Of a DNA stretch of 64,000 nt, positions 28,161 through 36,919 are shown in pieces (positions within the stretch are counted from its first letter, which is position 1; each line of letters starts with the position of its first letter). The notes below the pieces were generated by a model that was given only the letters and a program-made list of their open reading frames with translations, was not told the DNA's origin and did no database searches. This stretch comes from JBDHWG01 sp046328525. Its GTDB lineage: Bacteria > Chloroflexota > Anaerolineae > Epilineales > JAHCIE01. Both the position numbers and the translations under genes were made by a program. Location: assembly GCA_046328525.1 (NCBI GenBank), contig JAXLWK010000004.1, forward strand, positions 310,001 to 374,000, given 5' to 3'.

Positions 28161-28464
28161 GATTCAGGCGGCGCGCGCGCAGAGTGTGTCTGTTAGCGAC
28201 GACTCCCTCACGGTTGACCTTATGGACGGGCGCACGATCATCGTGCCTCTCATCTGGTATCCTCGCTTGTGGCACGGCACGTCCGAGGAACGGAACCTTA
28301 TCGAGATTAGCGAGGACGGCTCGTTGATCCACTGGCCCGATCTCGACGAGGACCTCAGTATCGCGGGGATTGTGGCGGGTCGCCGATCGGGTGAGAGTCT
28401 ACAATCGCTCAAGAGATGGCTGAACGCGCGTCCGCAGTCGGGTAGGAACACGCCTCACGCTTGA
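28141..28464 (+). CDS. DUF2442 protein
   Basis: A 107-residue protein overlapping the end of the DUF4160 frame. SVSVSDDSLTVDLMDGRTIIVPLIWYPRL is the DUF2442 signature, and HWPDLDEDLSIAGIVAGRR the second block. With its partner broken by a stop codon, it may be an orphan. The base composition is AT-richer than the flanking genes, which suggests acquisition as a small cassette. Confidence 0.82.
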   Translation: MNSVALEIQAARAQSVSVSDDSLTVDLMDGRTIIVPLIWYPRLWHGTSEERNLIEISEDGSLIHWPDLDEDLSIAGIVAGRRSGESLQSLKRWLNARPQSGRNTPHA

Positions 28465-28482
28465 CAACCCCAAGGTTACGCT

Positions 28483-29898
28483 ATGAATCCAGAAGAATTT
28501 CGACGTATCGGCCACCGGCTCATTGACTACATCGCCGACTACCGCGAGCGGGTGGCCGACTTCCCGGTCATGTCGCAGGTGGAGCCGGGGGCGATCCGCG
28601 CCCAGCTCCCCACGACCCCGCCGCAGGACGGCAAACCCCTGGACGCCATCTTCCACGACCTCGACACCATCATTCTACCGGGCCTGTCCCACTGGCAAAG
28701 CCCGCGTTTCTTCGGCTACTTCCCGGCCAACGCCGACCTGGCCTCCGTCCTGGGCGACTATCTTAGCTCCGGCCTGGGGACGCTCGGCCTGAGCTGGCAG
28801 GCCAGCCCGGCCCTGTCCGAGGTCGAGGAGACGATGACCGACTGGATGCGGCAGATGCTCGGCCTGTCCGACGCGTGGAGCGGCGTCATCCAGGACACCG
28901 CCTCGACCTCGACGCTGGTGGCGCTGTTGTGCGCCCGGGAGCGCGCGACCGACTACAGCATGGCGCGCGGGGGCTTACAGGGCGAGTCCCGCCCGCTCGT
29001 CGTCTACGCCTCGACGCAGAGCCACAGCTCCGTCGAGAAGGCGGCGCTGCTGGCCGGGTTTGGCCGCGCCAACCTGCGCGCCATCCCGGTGGACGACGCT
29101 TATGCCATGCGCGCCGATCTCCTGGAAAGGGCCATCCTGGACGACATCGCGCGCGGCAATGTACCGTGCGCCGTCGTCGCCACCATCGGCACGACCGGCA
29201 CCACGGCCATGGACCCGGTCGCGGCGTGCGCCCGCATCACCCAGGCCCACGGGCTATGGCTGCACGTGGACACGGCGCTGGCCGGGTCGGCGATGATCCT
29301 GCCGGAGTGCCGCCCGTTGTGGGAGGGTATCGAGGGGGCCGACTCGCTCGTGCTCAACCCCCACAAGTGGCTCGGCACGGTGTTCGACTGCTCCCTGTAC
29401 TACGTCCGCGACGCGCAGCACCTCGTGCGCGTGATGTCCACCAATCCGAGCTACCTCCAGACGGCCGCCGACGCGAAGGTCAAGAACCTGCGCGACTGGG
29501 GCATCCCCCTCGGCCGCCGCTTCCGGTCGCTCAAGCTCTGGCTGCTCATCCGCGAGCAGGGCGTGAGCGGGCTTCAGGCGCGGCTGCGCCGCGACATCGC
29601 CAACGCCCAGTGGCTCGCCGCCCAGGTGGATGCCGCGCCCCACTGGGTGCGCCTGGCCCCGACGCCGCTGCAAACCGTGTGCATCCGCCACGAGCCGCCG
29701 GGCGTGACCGGCGAGGACCTGGACCGCCACACGCTCGGATGGGTAGATCGGGTCAACCGCTCCGGCGTGGCCTATCTGACGCCCGCGATCCTCGATGGGC
29801 GGTGGATGGTGCGCGTGTCCGTCGGCTCGCTGCTGACGGAGCGCGAGCACGTGGCAGCGTTGTGGGAGACGATGCGGGAAGAGGCTGAGGGCGAGTGA
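28483..29898 (+). CDS. pyridoxal-dependent amino-acid decarboxylase (group II)
   Basis: This 471-residue protein has SPRFFGYFPANADLASVLGDYLSSGLG (tetrahydrofolate-like entry of aromatic decarboxylases), QDTASTSTLVAL, HVDTALAGSAMILPE and NPHKWLGTVFDCS with the PLP lysine. The order matches aromatic-L-amino-acid/tyrosine/tryptophan decarboxylases. It releases CO2 from an aromatic or related amino acid to form an amine. The flexible-loop tyrosine that prevents aldehyde synthase activity cannot be placed with certainty, so an aldehyde synthase is possible. It stands alone after the DUF pair. Confidence 0.92.
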   Translation: MNPEEFRRIGHRLIDYIADYRERVADFPVMSQVEPGAIRAQLPTTPPQDGKPLDAIFHDLDTIILPGLSHWQSPRFFGYFPANADLASVLGDYLSSGLGTLGLSWQASPALSEVEETMTDWMRQMLGLSDAWSGVIQDTASTSTLVALLCARERATDYSMARGGLQGESRPLVVYASTQSHSSVEKAALLAGFGRANLRAIPVDDAYAMRADLLERAILDDIARGNVPCAVVATIGTTGTTAMDPVAACARITQAHGLWLHVDTALAGSAMILPECRPLWEGIEGADSLVLNPHKWLGTVFDCSLYYVRDAQHLVRVMSTNPSYLQTAADAKVKNLRDWGIPLGRRFRSLKLWLLIREQGVSGLQARLRRDIANAQWLAAQVDAAPHWVRLAPTPLQTVCIRHEPPGVTGEDLDRHTLGWVDRVNRSGVAYLTPAILDGRWMVRVSVGSLLTEREHVAALWETMREEAEGE

Positions 29899-30170
29899 CG
29901 GGGTAACGGAGTGACGACGTGAGGGCTTGGACCACGAAGGCCACGAAAGGACGCGAAAGGCGCGAAAGGGGGTCGCCGACACGCGCCTTTCGCCCATCCG
30001 GCCAACCCCCTTCACTGAAACGGGATAGGCTCTCCGGATTGTGGGCGAGATGCAAGGGTTTAGGTTGCACTGCCCTCCTGCGTAGTCATCTTAGGTTGCG
30101 CGTTTCGTGCGAGCTTTGTTATACTTCACCGTCTGTTTGATGACCACGCCTGTCGCCCGCTCTGACGAGA
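29899..30170. repeat. repeat-rich gap, palindrome of CGAAAGG words
   Basis: GACCACGAAGGCCACGAAAG and following CGCGAAAGG words (29929-29972) are partly complemented by CGCGCCTTTCGCCC (about 29981-29995). The remainder holds TTAGGTTGC repeated near 30059 and 30091 and the promoter of the restriction gene. No coding signal was found. Confidence 0.6.
30096..30125 (+). promoter_or_regulatory. likely promoter of the restriction-modification pair
   Basis: TTGCGC (30096-30101) and TATACT (30120-30125) are 18 bases apart, about 50 bases before the start codon. No C-protein gene or operator symmetry was found. Confidence 0.5.
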
Positions 30171-30176
30171 GTGATT

Positions 30177-31133
30177 ATGAGTCTGTTTGACGCGCAGATC
30201 GCCGCACCAGCCGAAGATATTGGGATGGAGTTCAAGAGCTACGAACCTATCTCCTGGCTCGACTTCTGGTTGAACCCACGACGTTTGCGCGGCAGCGACT
30301 TCTTGATGCGGTGGTCACAGGGGGTGTGGAGCGAGGAGCGACTTGTCCAGGCGGTAAATGAGACTGATCGGTACTACGCCTCGCCCTACGGACCGAGCAG
30401 CACAGCGCCCGACGACCCGCGAGAATTTGAGCTTTACTTCGAGCGATTGGAGCAGGCGGGCCTTGGCAAACTGAAGCGCCCCGACTTGCTTATCTTCCGC
30501 AGACTCGATCATGTTAGAGTCACTGAATGCATCCGAGAACTTGGCGGAGTCGAAGAATTGCCATTCATAACCGAGGATGCCCCACGGATGAAAGAACTGT
30601 TGTCGCTCGCAGTGATTGCCGTCGAGAGCGAGAACAGCCTCTGGGTGGCGGAAAAGATGCCTGACTATGGAATCCCGCTGAAGCCGCAACGGAGGTTGGG
30701 CGGACAACCTGGGCTGAAGAAGAGCGCGGTCGCACCGACTATTATCATTAAGCAAGAGGACTTGGCGCCGTTACTGAGCTGGCAAGAGCTACGCGGAGTG
30801 CCTATTCATGTGTGGCACGTATTCTTTGATCTCGCTTTCGGGATTGCCGTAGATAAGGCACTTCGCCTCATTCGCACAGGTCAGATCGAGGAGACGACAC
30901 AGGTTTTCCAGGCGCCCGGCGGGGCGACGACCAGAAAAGGGATATACAAGATTTACTACCATCACGCATATCCGCTTGGCGTAGCCGAGGAGCAGCCGGC
31001 GCTCGTCGCCGACTTCGTAGAGGACAAGAACGGACACATCTTGCCCTACGTGAAGTTCGTGGGTGGCCGGCTGAAAATGCGACCAGAAGCTCTTGAAGTG
31101 TTGGATGAAGAAGTCCACAAGAGTCCGAACTGA
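30177..31133 (+). CDS. Type II restriction endonuclease, AccI/XcyI-like
   Basis: The protein has 318 residues. ISWLDFWLNPRRLRGSDFLM is a conserved-looking entry block, KRPDLLIFRR offers the PD of the nuclease core, and VIAVESENSLWVAEKM the E-x-E/N-S variant of the second catalytic block. The two are about 45 residues apart. LSWQELRGVPIHVWHVFFDLAFG looks like the recognition or dimer part. It overlaps the methyltransferase by one base (TGATG), so the two are translated together. The name AccI/XcyI rests on memory of the family pattern and is less certain than the role. The gene is AT-richer than its neighbours, as expected for a mobile RM unit. Confidence 0.78.
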   Translation: MSLFDAQIAAPAEDIGMEFKSYEPISWLDFWLNPRRLRGSDFLMRWSQGVWSEERLVQAVNETDRYYASPYGPSSTAPDDPREFELYFERLEQAGLGKLKRPDLLIFRRLDHVRVTECIRELGGVEELPFITEDAPRMKELLSLAVIAVESENSLWVAEKMPDYGIPLKPQRRLGGQPGLKKSAVAPTIIIKQEDLAPLLSWQELRGVPIHVWHVFFDLAFGIAVDKALRLIRTGQIEETTQVFQAPGGATTRKGIYKIYYHHAYPLGVAEEQPALVADFVEDKNGHILPYVKFVGGRLKMRPEALEVLDEEVHKSPN

Positions 31134-32668
31134 TGCCTCCGCGTAGATCGCACCAAAAGCTGCCCAACGCTGGGCCTGAGCGCGAAGCGTTACGGGAAAA
31201 GGGCCAATTCTGGACGCCGAATTGGGTCGCCGAAGCGATGGTCGCTTACGTTACCTCTGGTGGCGGGCACAGCATCTTCGATCCGGCTGTCGGCGAAGGC
31301 GCTTTCTTCCGCGCCGCCAAATCCCTGTCGCAAGAGACTGGCAGGGGAATCGGCTTGCTAGGCACGGAAATAGATCACGAGGCTTTGCAGCAGGCTCGCG
31401 CCAACGGCTTGTCGGACGCTGACCTCGCCAAGGTCCAGATCACTGATTTCGTGCTTCGCCCGCCGGCAGGCCCCTATCCGGCGATTGTCGCCAACCCTCC
31501 GTACATCCGCCACCATCGTATTCCACCAGATGTCAAGGCGACATTGCAGCGCTACGGCGCGAGTATCACGGGGACGGCGCTGGATGGCCGGGCAGGTCTA
31601 CATGTCTACTTTCTGCTCCGTGCGCTGCAACTGCTGGATCGGGAAGGCAGGCTGGCGTTCATCATGCCAGCCGATACTTGCGAGGGGGTGTTTGCCGGCC
31701 GGCTATGGGAGTGGATCGCGAGGCACTATCGGCTCGACGCGGTTATCACGTTCAGCCCTGATGCGTCTCCATTCCCCGGCGTAGACACGAATCCCGTTGT
31801 TTTCATGATCACGAATAGTGCGCCAACGGAACGCTTCATATGGGCAAAGTGCAACCGCCCGGACCCAGACAGCCTCAAGCAATGGGCGCTCTCCGTCTTC
31901 ACCGATAGACCGCCAGGCGACCTGACGGTCTGCGATCGTCTCTTAACAGAGGCGCTGGCAACGGGCCTTTCGCGGCCACCGGGCCAGGCGCCGAGCGATG
32001 GTCCTGTACTGGGAGATTACGCGAGGGTCATGCGCGGAATCGCCACAGGCGCGAATGAGTACTTTTTTCTGACGGTTGAACAAGCCAAAGCGCTGCATAT
32101 ACCAGATGAGTTCCTGATCGCCGCCATCGGCCGGACACGCGATGTTGACGGCGACGAGATTACCCAGGAAACACTTGCGGCGCTCGAGCGACAGGGAAGA
32201 CCGACTCGCCTCCTGGCGCTCGATGGCCGCCCTGTCCCGGAATTCCCTCAGCCGGTCCAGGCGTACTTGCGGCAAGGCGAGGCAATGGGCATCCACCAGC
32301 GCACGCTCATTGCGACGCGGCGGCCGTGGTACAAAATGGAGGAGCGCAAAGCACCGCCATTCCTTTTCGCTTACCTGGGGCGTCGGAATGCCCGTTTCGT
32401 TCATAACCGCATTGGAGCGGTGCCGTTGACCGGCTTTCTCTGTGTCTATCCTCGAAGCGAAGATACCGCATTCGTTGACGGACTGTGGCACATACTTCAG
32501 CACCCGGCGACGGTAGCCAACCTGTCCTTGGTAGGGAAGTCCTATGGAGGAGGAGCTATCAAGGTCGAGCCACGCGCGCTGGAGAGGCTCCGTATCCCTG
32601 ACCAGGCGTTAGCAGAGGCAAGGCCAGTTTCCGTGGAGGAAGAGGTTCAACTCCTGCTCGGCATTTAG
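31133..32668 (+). CDS. Type II N6-adenine DNA methyltransferase
   Basis: The protein has 511 residues. REKGQFWTPNWVAEAM is the usual entry, SIFDPAVGEGAFFRAA is motif I (SAM binding), and ATVVANPPYIRHH-like NPPYIRHH is motif IV, typical of gamma-class N6-adenine enzymes. LLREGRLAFIMPAD-like AFIMPADTCEGVFAG follows. The C-terminal half from about residue 260 is the target-recognition region, including ARVMRGIATGANEYFFL. It is paired with the endonuclease before it and protects host sites. An intrinsic terminator follows. Confidence 0.9.
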   Translation: MPPRRSHQKLPNAGPEREALREKGQFWTPNWVAEAMVAYVTSGGGHSIFDPAVGEGAFFRAAKSLSQETGRGIGLLGTEIDHEALQQARANGLSDADLAKVQITDFVLRPPAGPYPAIVANPPYIRHHRIPPDVKATLQRYGASITGTALDGRAGLHVYFLLRALQLLDREGRLAFIMPADTCEGVFAGRLWEWIARHYRLDAVITFSPDASPFPGVDTNPVVFMITNSAPTERFIWAKCNRPDPDSLKQWALSVFTDRPPGDLTVCDRLLTEALATGLSRPPGQAPSDGPVLGDYARVMRGIATGANEYFFLTVEQAKALHIPDEFLIAAIGRTRDVDGDEITQETLAALERQGRPTRLLALDGRPVPEFPQPVQAYLRQGEAMGIHQRTLIATRRPWYKMEERKAPPFLFAYLGRRNARFVHNRIGAVPLTGFLCVYPRSEDTAFVDGLWHILQHPATVANLSLVGKSYGGGAIKVEPRALERLRIPDQALAEARPVSVEEEVQLLLGI

Positions 32669-32723
32669 CGACATGTCCCGTGCGTGTGTACCGCATAGGG
32701 AGTCAATACACCCAGAGCGCTCG

Positions 32724-32758
32724 CCCCGCAGCACTTCCGCTGCGGGGCCTTTCTTTTG
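32724..32758 (+). terminator. intrinsic terminator after the RM pair
   Basis: An 8-bp stem CCCCGCAG/CTGCGGGG with an 8-base loop is followed by CCTTTCTTTT. It isolates the RM unit from the M20 gene. Confidence 0.8.
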
Positions 32759-32848
32759 TCGCCGGGCGCTGCGTGCTGGCAGGGGTTGTGGTAGAATTGC
32801 GGAAGACCGGCAGAGGGGCCGGGGACAGCACAGCCTGTGAGGGAGACG

Positions 32849-34060
32849 ATGAGCGCGATTGATAGAAACGCGACCCCATTCTTGAATGACGCCTACGACT
32901 TGATTGATGACCTGACGGCGACCCGACGCGACTTCCACATGCACCCGGAGATGGGCTTCCAGGAGGTCCGCACCTCGGGCATCGTCGCCGAGCGCCTGAC
33001 CGCCCTGGGCTACGACGTCGTGACCGGCGTCGGCCGCACCGGCGTGGTTGGCCTGCTCCAGGGCGGGCAACCCGGCGACCGCACCGTCCTGCTGCGCTTC
33101 GACATGGATGCGCTGCCCATCGAGGAGGCAAACAACGTCCCGTATCGGTCGCAGACGCCCGGCGTCATGCACGCCTGCGGCCACGACGCCCACACCGCCA
33201 TCGGCCTGGGTGTCGCCAGCGTCCTCATGAAGCACCGCGCCGAGCTGCCCGGCACCATCAAGCTCATGTTCCAGCCGGCCGAGGAGGGCCTCGGCGGGGC
33301 GATGGCGATGATTGACGACGGCATCCTGGATCGCATTGGGCCGCCGGTGGACCGCGCCTTCGGCCTGCACGTCTCGTCGGGGCATCCGACGGGCACGGCG
33401 GCGACGTGCGTCGGCCCGATGCTGGCGGCGGCCGCGCCGTTCACCATCACCGTCCAGGGGCGCGGCGGCCACGGCGCGATGCCCCACGACACGGTGGACG
33501 CGGTGGTTGTGGCGGCGCAGATTATCGTCGCGCTCCAAACGATTGTGGCCCGCAACGTCAACCCGGAGGACACGGCGGTCGTGACCATCGGCAGCATCAC
33601 GGCGGGGAACGCCGGCAACGTCATCGCCGACTCGGCGACGATGCGCGGGAGCATCCGCAGCTTCACGCCGGAGGTCAAGGCGCTGCTGCGCCGGCGCATT
33701 CCGGAGGTGGCGGAGGGCGTTGCGGCGGCGCTGGGAGCGACGGCGGAGGTGACGATCCTCGATGGCGTGGACGCGACGGTCAACGCCCAGGCGCCGACGG
33801 AGCTGGCGGCCAAGACCGCGGCGGCGGTGCTGGGCGCGGACAACGTAGGCCTGGACTTTCGGCTGACGGGCAGCGAGGATTTCTCGGCGGTGCTCGCGCG
33901 CGTGCCGGGCAACTTCTTCATGCTCGGGGCGCGGGACGACGCGCGCGGGCTGAACGCCCCGCACCACAACCCGCACTTCGACATTGACGAGACGTGCCTG
34001 CCGTGGGGCGTGGCGATCCTGTGCGACACGGCCCTGCGCGCGCTGAAGGGCGAGGGGTAG
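32849..34060 (+). CDS. M20-family amidohydrolase (hippurate/N-acyl-amino-acid type)
   Basis: This 403-residue metallopeptidase starts at MSAIDRN with GAGGGAG before the ATG; an in-frame GTG four codons earlier would lose it. RFDMDALPIEEANN and VMHACGHDAHTAIGLG give the metal ligands and base. QPAEEGLGGAMAMIDDG, GRGGHGAMPHDTVDAV (lid domain) and the final HHNPHFDID complete the two-metal site. It hydrolyses N-acyl or N-carbamoyl amino acids in the cytoplasm. The exact substrate is not readable. Confidence 0.93.
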   Translation: MSAIDRNATPFLNDAYDLIDDLTATRRDFHMHPEMGFQEVRTSGIVAERLTALGYDVVTGVGRTGVVGLLQGGQPGDRTVLLRFDMDALPIEEANNVPYRSQTPGVMHACGHDAHTAIGLGVASVLMKHRAELPGTIKLMFQPAEEGLGGAMAMIDDGILDRIGPPVDRAFGLHVSSGHPTGTAATCVGPMLAAAAPFTITVQGRGGHGAMPHDTVDAVVVAAQIIVALQTIVARNVNPEDTAVVTIGSITAGNAGNVIADSATMRGSIRSFTPEVKALLRRRIPEVAEGVAAALGATAEVTILDGVDATVNAQAPTELAAKTAAAVLGADNVGLDFRLTGSEDFSAVLARVPGNFFMLGARDDARGLNAPHHNPHFDIDETCLPWGVAILCDTALRALKGEG

Positions 34061-34222
34061 AGACGTTGACCGGGGAATGAACCACGGAATACACGGAAAC
34101 GACCAGACTTTGTGAAGATGCGCGAAAAGGACGCGGCGGAGGACGGGCGGCGGGACGGCGCGGGCGTACACTGTGCATAGTCAGCAAGAATAACCCACAG
34201 TGAACCCCGAAGGAGACCTCCC

Positions 34223-34780
34223 ATGCCCTGGAATGTTGATACCGCTCACAGCCGCGTCCAGTTCGCCGTCAAGCACATGATGATCAGCACCGCGCGCGGC
34301 GACTTTACGAAGTTCGGCGGCGCCCTGAACCTGGACCCGAATGACTTCACCAAGTCCTCGCTCGAGGGCTGGGCCGAGGTCGCCAGCATCACCACGAACG
34401 ACACGCAGCGCGACGCGCACCTGCGCTCCGCCGACTTCTTCGACGCCGACAATTTCCCGAAGATCGCCTTCACCGTCAACAAGATCACCCGCACCGACGA
34501 CGACGACTTCAAGGTCACCGGCGACCTGACCATCCGCGGCGTGACCCGGCCGGTCGTGTGGGAAGTCGAGGACGAGGGCCAGGCGACGGACCCGTGGGGC
34601 AACGACCGCTGGGGCTTCCACGCCAAAACCAAGATCAACCGCAAGGACTTCGGCCTGAACTGGAACGTCGCGCTGGAGAAGGGCGGCTGGCTGGTCGGCG
34701 AAGAAGTCAAGGTGGACATTGACCTCGAAGCCATCTTTACGCCCGAGGCTCAGCCCGAGACCGCCGGCGCCACCGCGTAA
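34223..34780 (+). CDS. YceI-family lipocalin-like protein
   Basis: In this 185-residue protein NVDTAHSRVQFAVKHMMIST and VTGDLTIRGVTRPVVWEVE are the two signature blocks, and GFHAKTKINRKDFGLNWN closes the barrel. Members bind polyisoprenoid or similar lipids in a hydrophobic barrel. This copy lacks a signal peptide, so it is probably cytoplasmic. AAGGAG precedes the ATG by 7-8 bases. Confidence 0.93.
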   Translation: MPWNVDTAHSRVQFAVKHMMISTARGDFTKFGGALNLDPNDFTKSSLEGWAEVASITTNDTQRDAHLRSADFFDADNFPKIAFTVNKITRTDDDDFKVTGDLTIRGVTRPVVWEVEDEGQATDPWGNDRWGFHAKTKINRKDFGLNWNVALEKGGWLVGEEVKVDIDLEAIFTPEAQPETAGATA

Positions 34781-34797
34781 GCAAACCGCCCAGATTG

Positions 34798-34872
34798 CCA
34801 CAGAGGCACAGAGGCACAGAGGGAATTGGTGTAACAATTCTACCCTCTGTGTTCTCTGTGCCTCTGTGGCAT
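34798..34872. repeat. palindrome of CACAGAGG words after the YceI gene
   Basis: CCACAGAGGCACAGAGGCAC (about 34798-34822) is answered by the complementary CTCTGTGCCTCTGTGGC ending at about 34871. It is nearly the same sequence as repeat 14230 but an independent copy. Confidence 0.75.
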
Positions 34873-35006
34873 CTCCTATTGTTGCCGTTTCTTCGCGCCG
34901 GGTGGCGAGATGTACTGCCTGGCGACGTTGCACTCTGCGCCGGTTCTGCTATCATTAGGCCTCAATTCGCCCATCTTTCCACCTGGTTGCGAGACCCGGA
35001 GGCTTA

Positions 35007-36623
35007 ATGTCCGCCAAGACGATACCATTTTCGCCCGTGGATACGGTATGGTATAGAATGGACCGGCCGGCCAACCACGTTATGGTCACCAGCGTCTTCA
35101 CGCTGGATGGGCCGGTCAACTTCGAGCGCGTGAAGGCGACCCTCGCCAATCGCCTGCTCCACTTCGACCGCTTCCGCTGCCGCGTCGTCGAGCACGGGTT
35201 CCCCAACCCTACCCTTTACTGGGAAGAAGACCCGTACTTCGACATTGATAAGCACATCCACCACGTCGCGCTGCCAGAGCCGGGCGACAAGCAGGCTCTG
35301 CTCGATCTCGTCGCCGACCTGGCAACCGTCTCCATTGATTACGAGCGCCCATTGTGGCAGGTCCACGTCGTGGATCACGTCGACCAGGGCAGCGCCGTTG
35401 TCATGCGCTTCCACCACTGCATCGCCGACGGCACGGCGATGCTCGCCGTCAGTAACCGCATGTTCGACGCCTCGGCGGACGCACCTGTCGAGCTTACCGA
35501 CACGGGGCGCAAGAAGAAGCATCGGGGCTTCCTGAGCACGATGATCCGACCGGCTAAGGCGATCACCGGCCTTGCCCACACAGGCGTCGACGCGGTGGCC
35601 CATCCCCAGGCCACCCTGGGCAAGGTGCAATATGCCGCTGAGGGTGTTAGTACCGCCGCCATGACCGCGCTGCGCGATCCCGACCCCCAGACTCCCCTGC
35701 GCGGCCCGCTCACGGGCAAGCAGCGCGTGACTTACTCTGACCCGGTGCCGCTGGACGCCGTCAGAGCGATTGGCAAGGCCCACAACGCCACCGTCAACGA
35801 CGTCCTGGTGTCGGCGATGGCCGGCGCGCTGCGCCACTACATGCTCCAGAAGGGCTTCAACCCCGACGGCCTCACCGTGCGCGCCGCCGTCCCGGTAGAC
35901 CTACGGCCGGCCGGCCAGGGTGAGAAGCTCGGCAACGCTTTCGGCCTCGTCTTCCCCCAGATGCCCGTCGGGGAGCCGGACGTTCTGCGGCGGCTCCACT
36001 CCACCAAGCGAGCCATGGACCGCATCAAGCGCTCGCCGGAGGCGGAGGTCCTGCTGAGCATCATGGCTCTCATGGGCCACACCCCTAAGACAACTGAGGA
36101 CCTCATCGCCGGAATCTTGGCGAGCAAGGCCAGCCTCGTGTTTACCAACGTCGCCGGGCCGCGGCAGAAGCTCTTTTTCGCCGGCGCCTGCATCAGGAGC
36201 ATGGTCTTCTGGGTTCCCCATCCCACAGAGATGACCACCGGCATCAGCATCCTTAGCTACAACGGCCTGGTGTCGCTCGGCGTCATCACCGACGCCGGTG
36301 TCATCCCCGACCCGGAGATCATCACCGACCAGTTCGCCCGGGAGTTCGCGACGATGCAGGAGATGACGCGCGTGGAGGAGGTGGCCGAGGCTACCGCCGC
36401 CCGGGCGGCGGAAAAGCGGGCCGCCGCGCAGGCGTCCGCCGTCGAGCCGAAACGGGCGAAGGCCGCGGCCACGCCCCGCGTACCCAAGGCGGCGATTCAG
36501 GCAGAAGCGGCGCCGGTCGCGCCGGCCGCCGCCCACTGCGCCGCGACAACCAAGGCCGGCCAGCCGTGCAAGAACAAGGCGCTGCCAGGGTCGCCCTACT
36601 GCCGGGTGCATCAACCTGAGTGA
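35007..36623 (+). CDS. WS/DGAT acyltransferase with C-terminal Cys/His tail
   Basis: The protein has 538 residues. It makes wax esters or triacylglycerol from acyl-CoA. FHHCIADGTAM is the HHxxxDG active site (about residue 135), and VNDVLVSAMAGALRHYM and VFTNVAGPRQ are later family blocks to about residue 450. An Ala/Lys/Pro linker then leads to HCAATTKAGQPCKNKAL and PYCRVH, a C-x10-C-x10-C-x2-H pattern found at the ends of diverse bacterial proteins. GGAGG precedes the start. The tail is unusual for WS/DGAT and may bind zinc. Confidence 0.9.
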   Translation: MSAKTIPFSPVDTVWYRMDRPANHVMVTSVFTLDGPVNFERVKATLANRLLHFDRFRCRVVEHGFPNPTLYWEEDPYFDIDKHIHHVALPEPGDKQALLDLVADLATVSIDYERPLWQVHVVDHVDQGSAVVMRFHHCIADGTAMLAVSNRMFDASADAPVELTDTGRKKKHRGFLSTMIRPAKAITGLAHTGVDAVAHPQATLGKVQYAAEGVSTAAMTALRDPDPQTPLRGPLTGKQRVTYSDPVPLDAVRAIGKAHNATVNDVLVSAMAGALRHYMLQKGFNPDGLTVRAAVPVDLRPAGQGEKLGNAFGLVFPQMPVGEPDVLRRLHSTKRAMDRIKRSPEAEVLLSIMALMGHTPKTTEDLIAGILASKASLVFTNVAGPRQKLFFAGACIRSMVFWVPHPTEMTTGISILSYNGLVSLGVITDAGVIPDPEIITDQFAREFATMQEMTRVEEVAEATAARAAEKRAAAQASAVEPKRAKAAATPRVPKAAIQAEAAPVAPAAAHCAATTKAGQPCKNKALPGSPYCRVHQPE

Positions 36624-36919
36624 GAGTGTGACGGAGTGACGGGGTGACGAGGTGATTCGATCGGTCACTCCGTCACCCCCCTCACGTCTTTCCCGTAGAT
36701 TGACTGCCACGCCCGTCTTCTCTATTATTCCCCCTATTCCGTTTTCGTCTACAATCGACATCCGTTGTTGATGCGGCATTGGCGGCGAGCTAAAGCCGCG
36801 CCGCTAAGAGGGCGAGGCCCTTCGGGACTCAACCAGTCCGCAGGACTTCGTTCTCTCAGCGCCATGGCTTTAGCCTGGCGCTCGTCTGAGACGGATTACG
36901 CCACACGCGGAGAGTGCCC
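36624..36919. repeat. repeat-rich gap: GTGACGGAG palindrome and GGCTTTAGC hairpin
   Basis: GTGACGGAGTGACGGGGTGA (36630-36650) is complemented by the sequence ending near 36685. Then 36778-36895 contains a larger hairpin built around AGCTAAAGCC and GGCTTTAGC. Neither is coding. They separate the WS/DGAT and Mo-enzyme genes. Confidence 0.65.
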
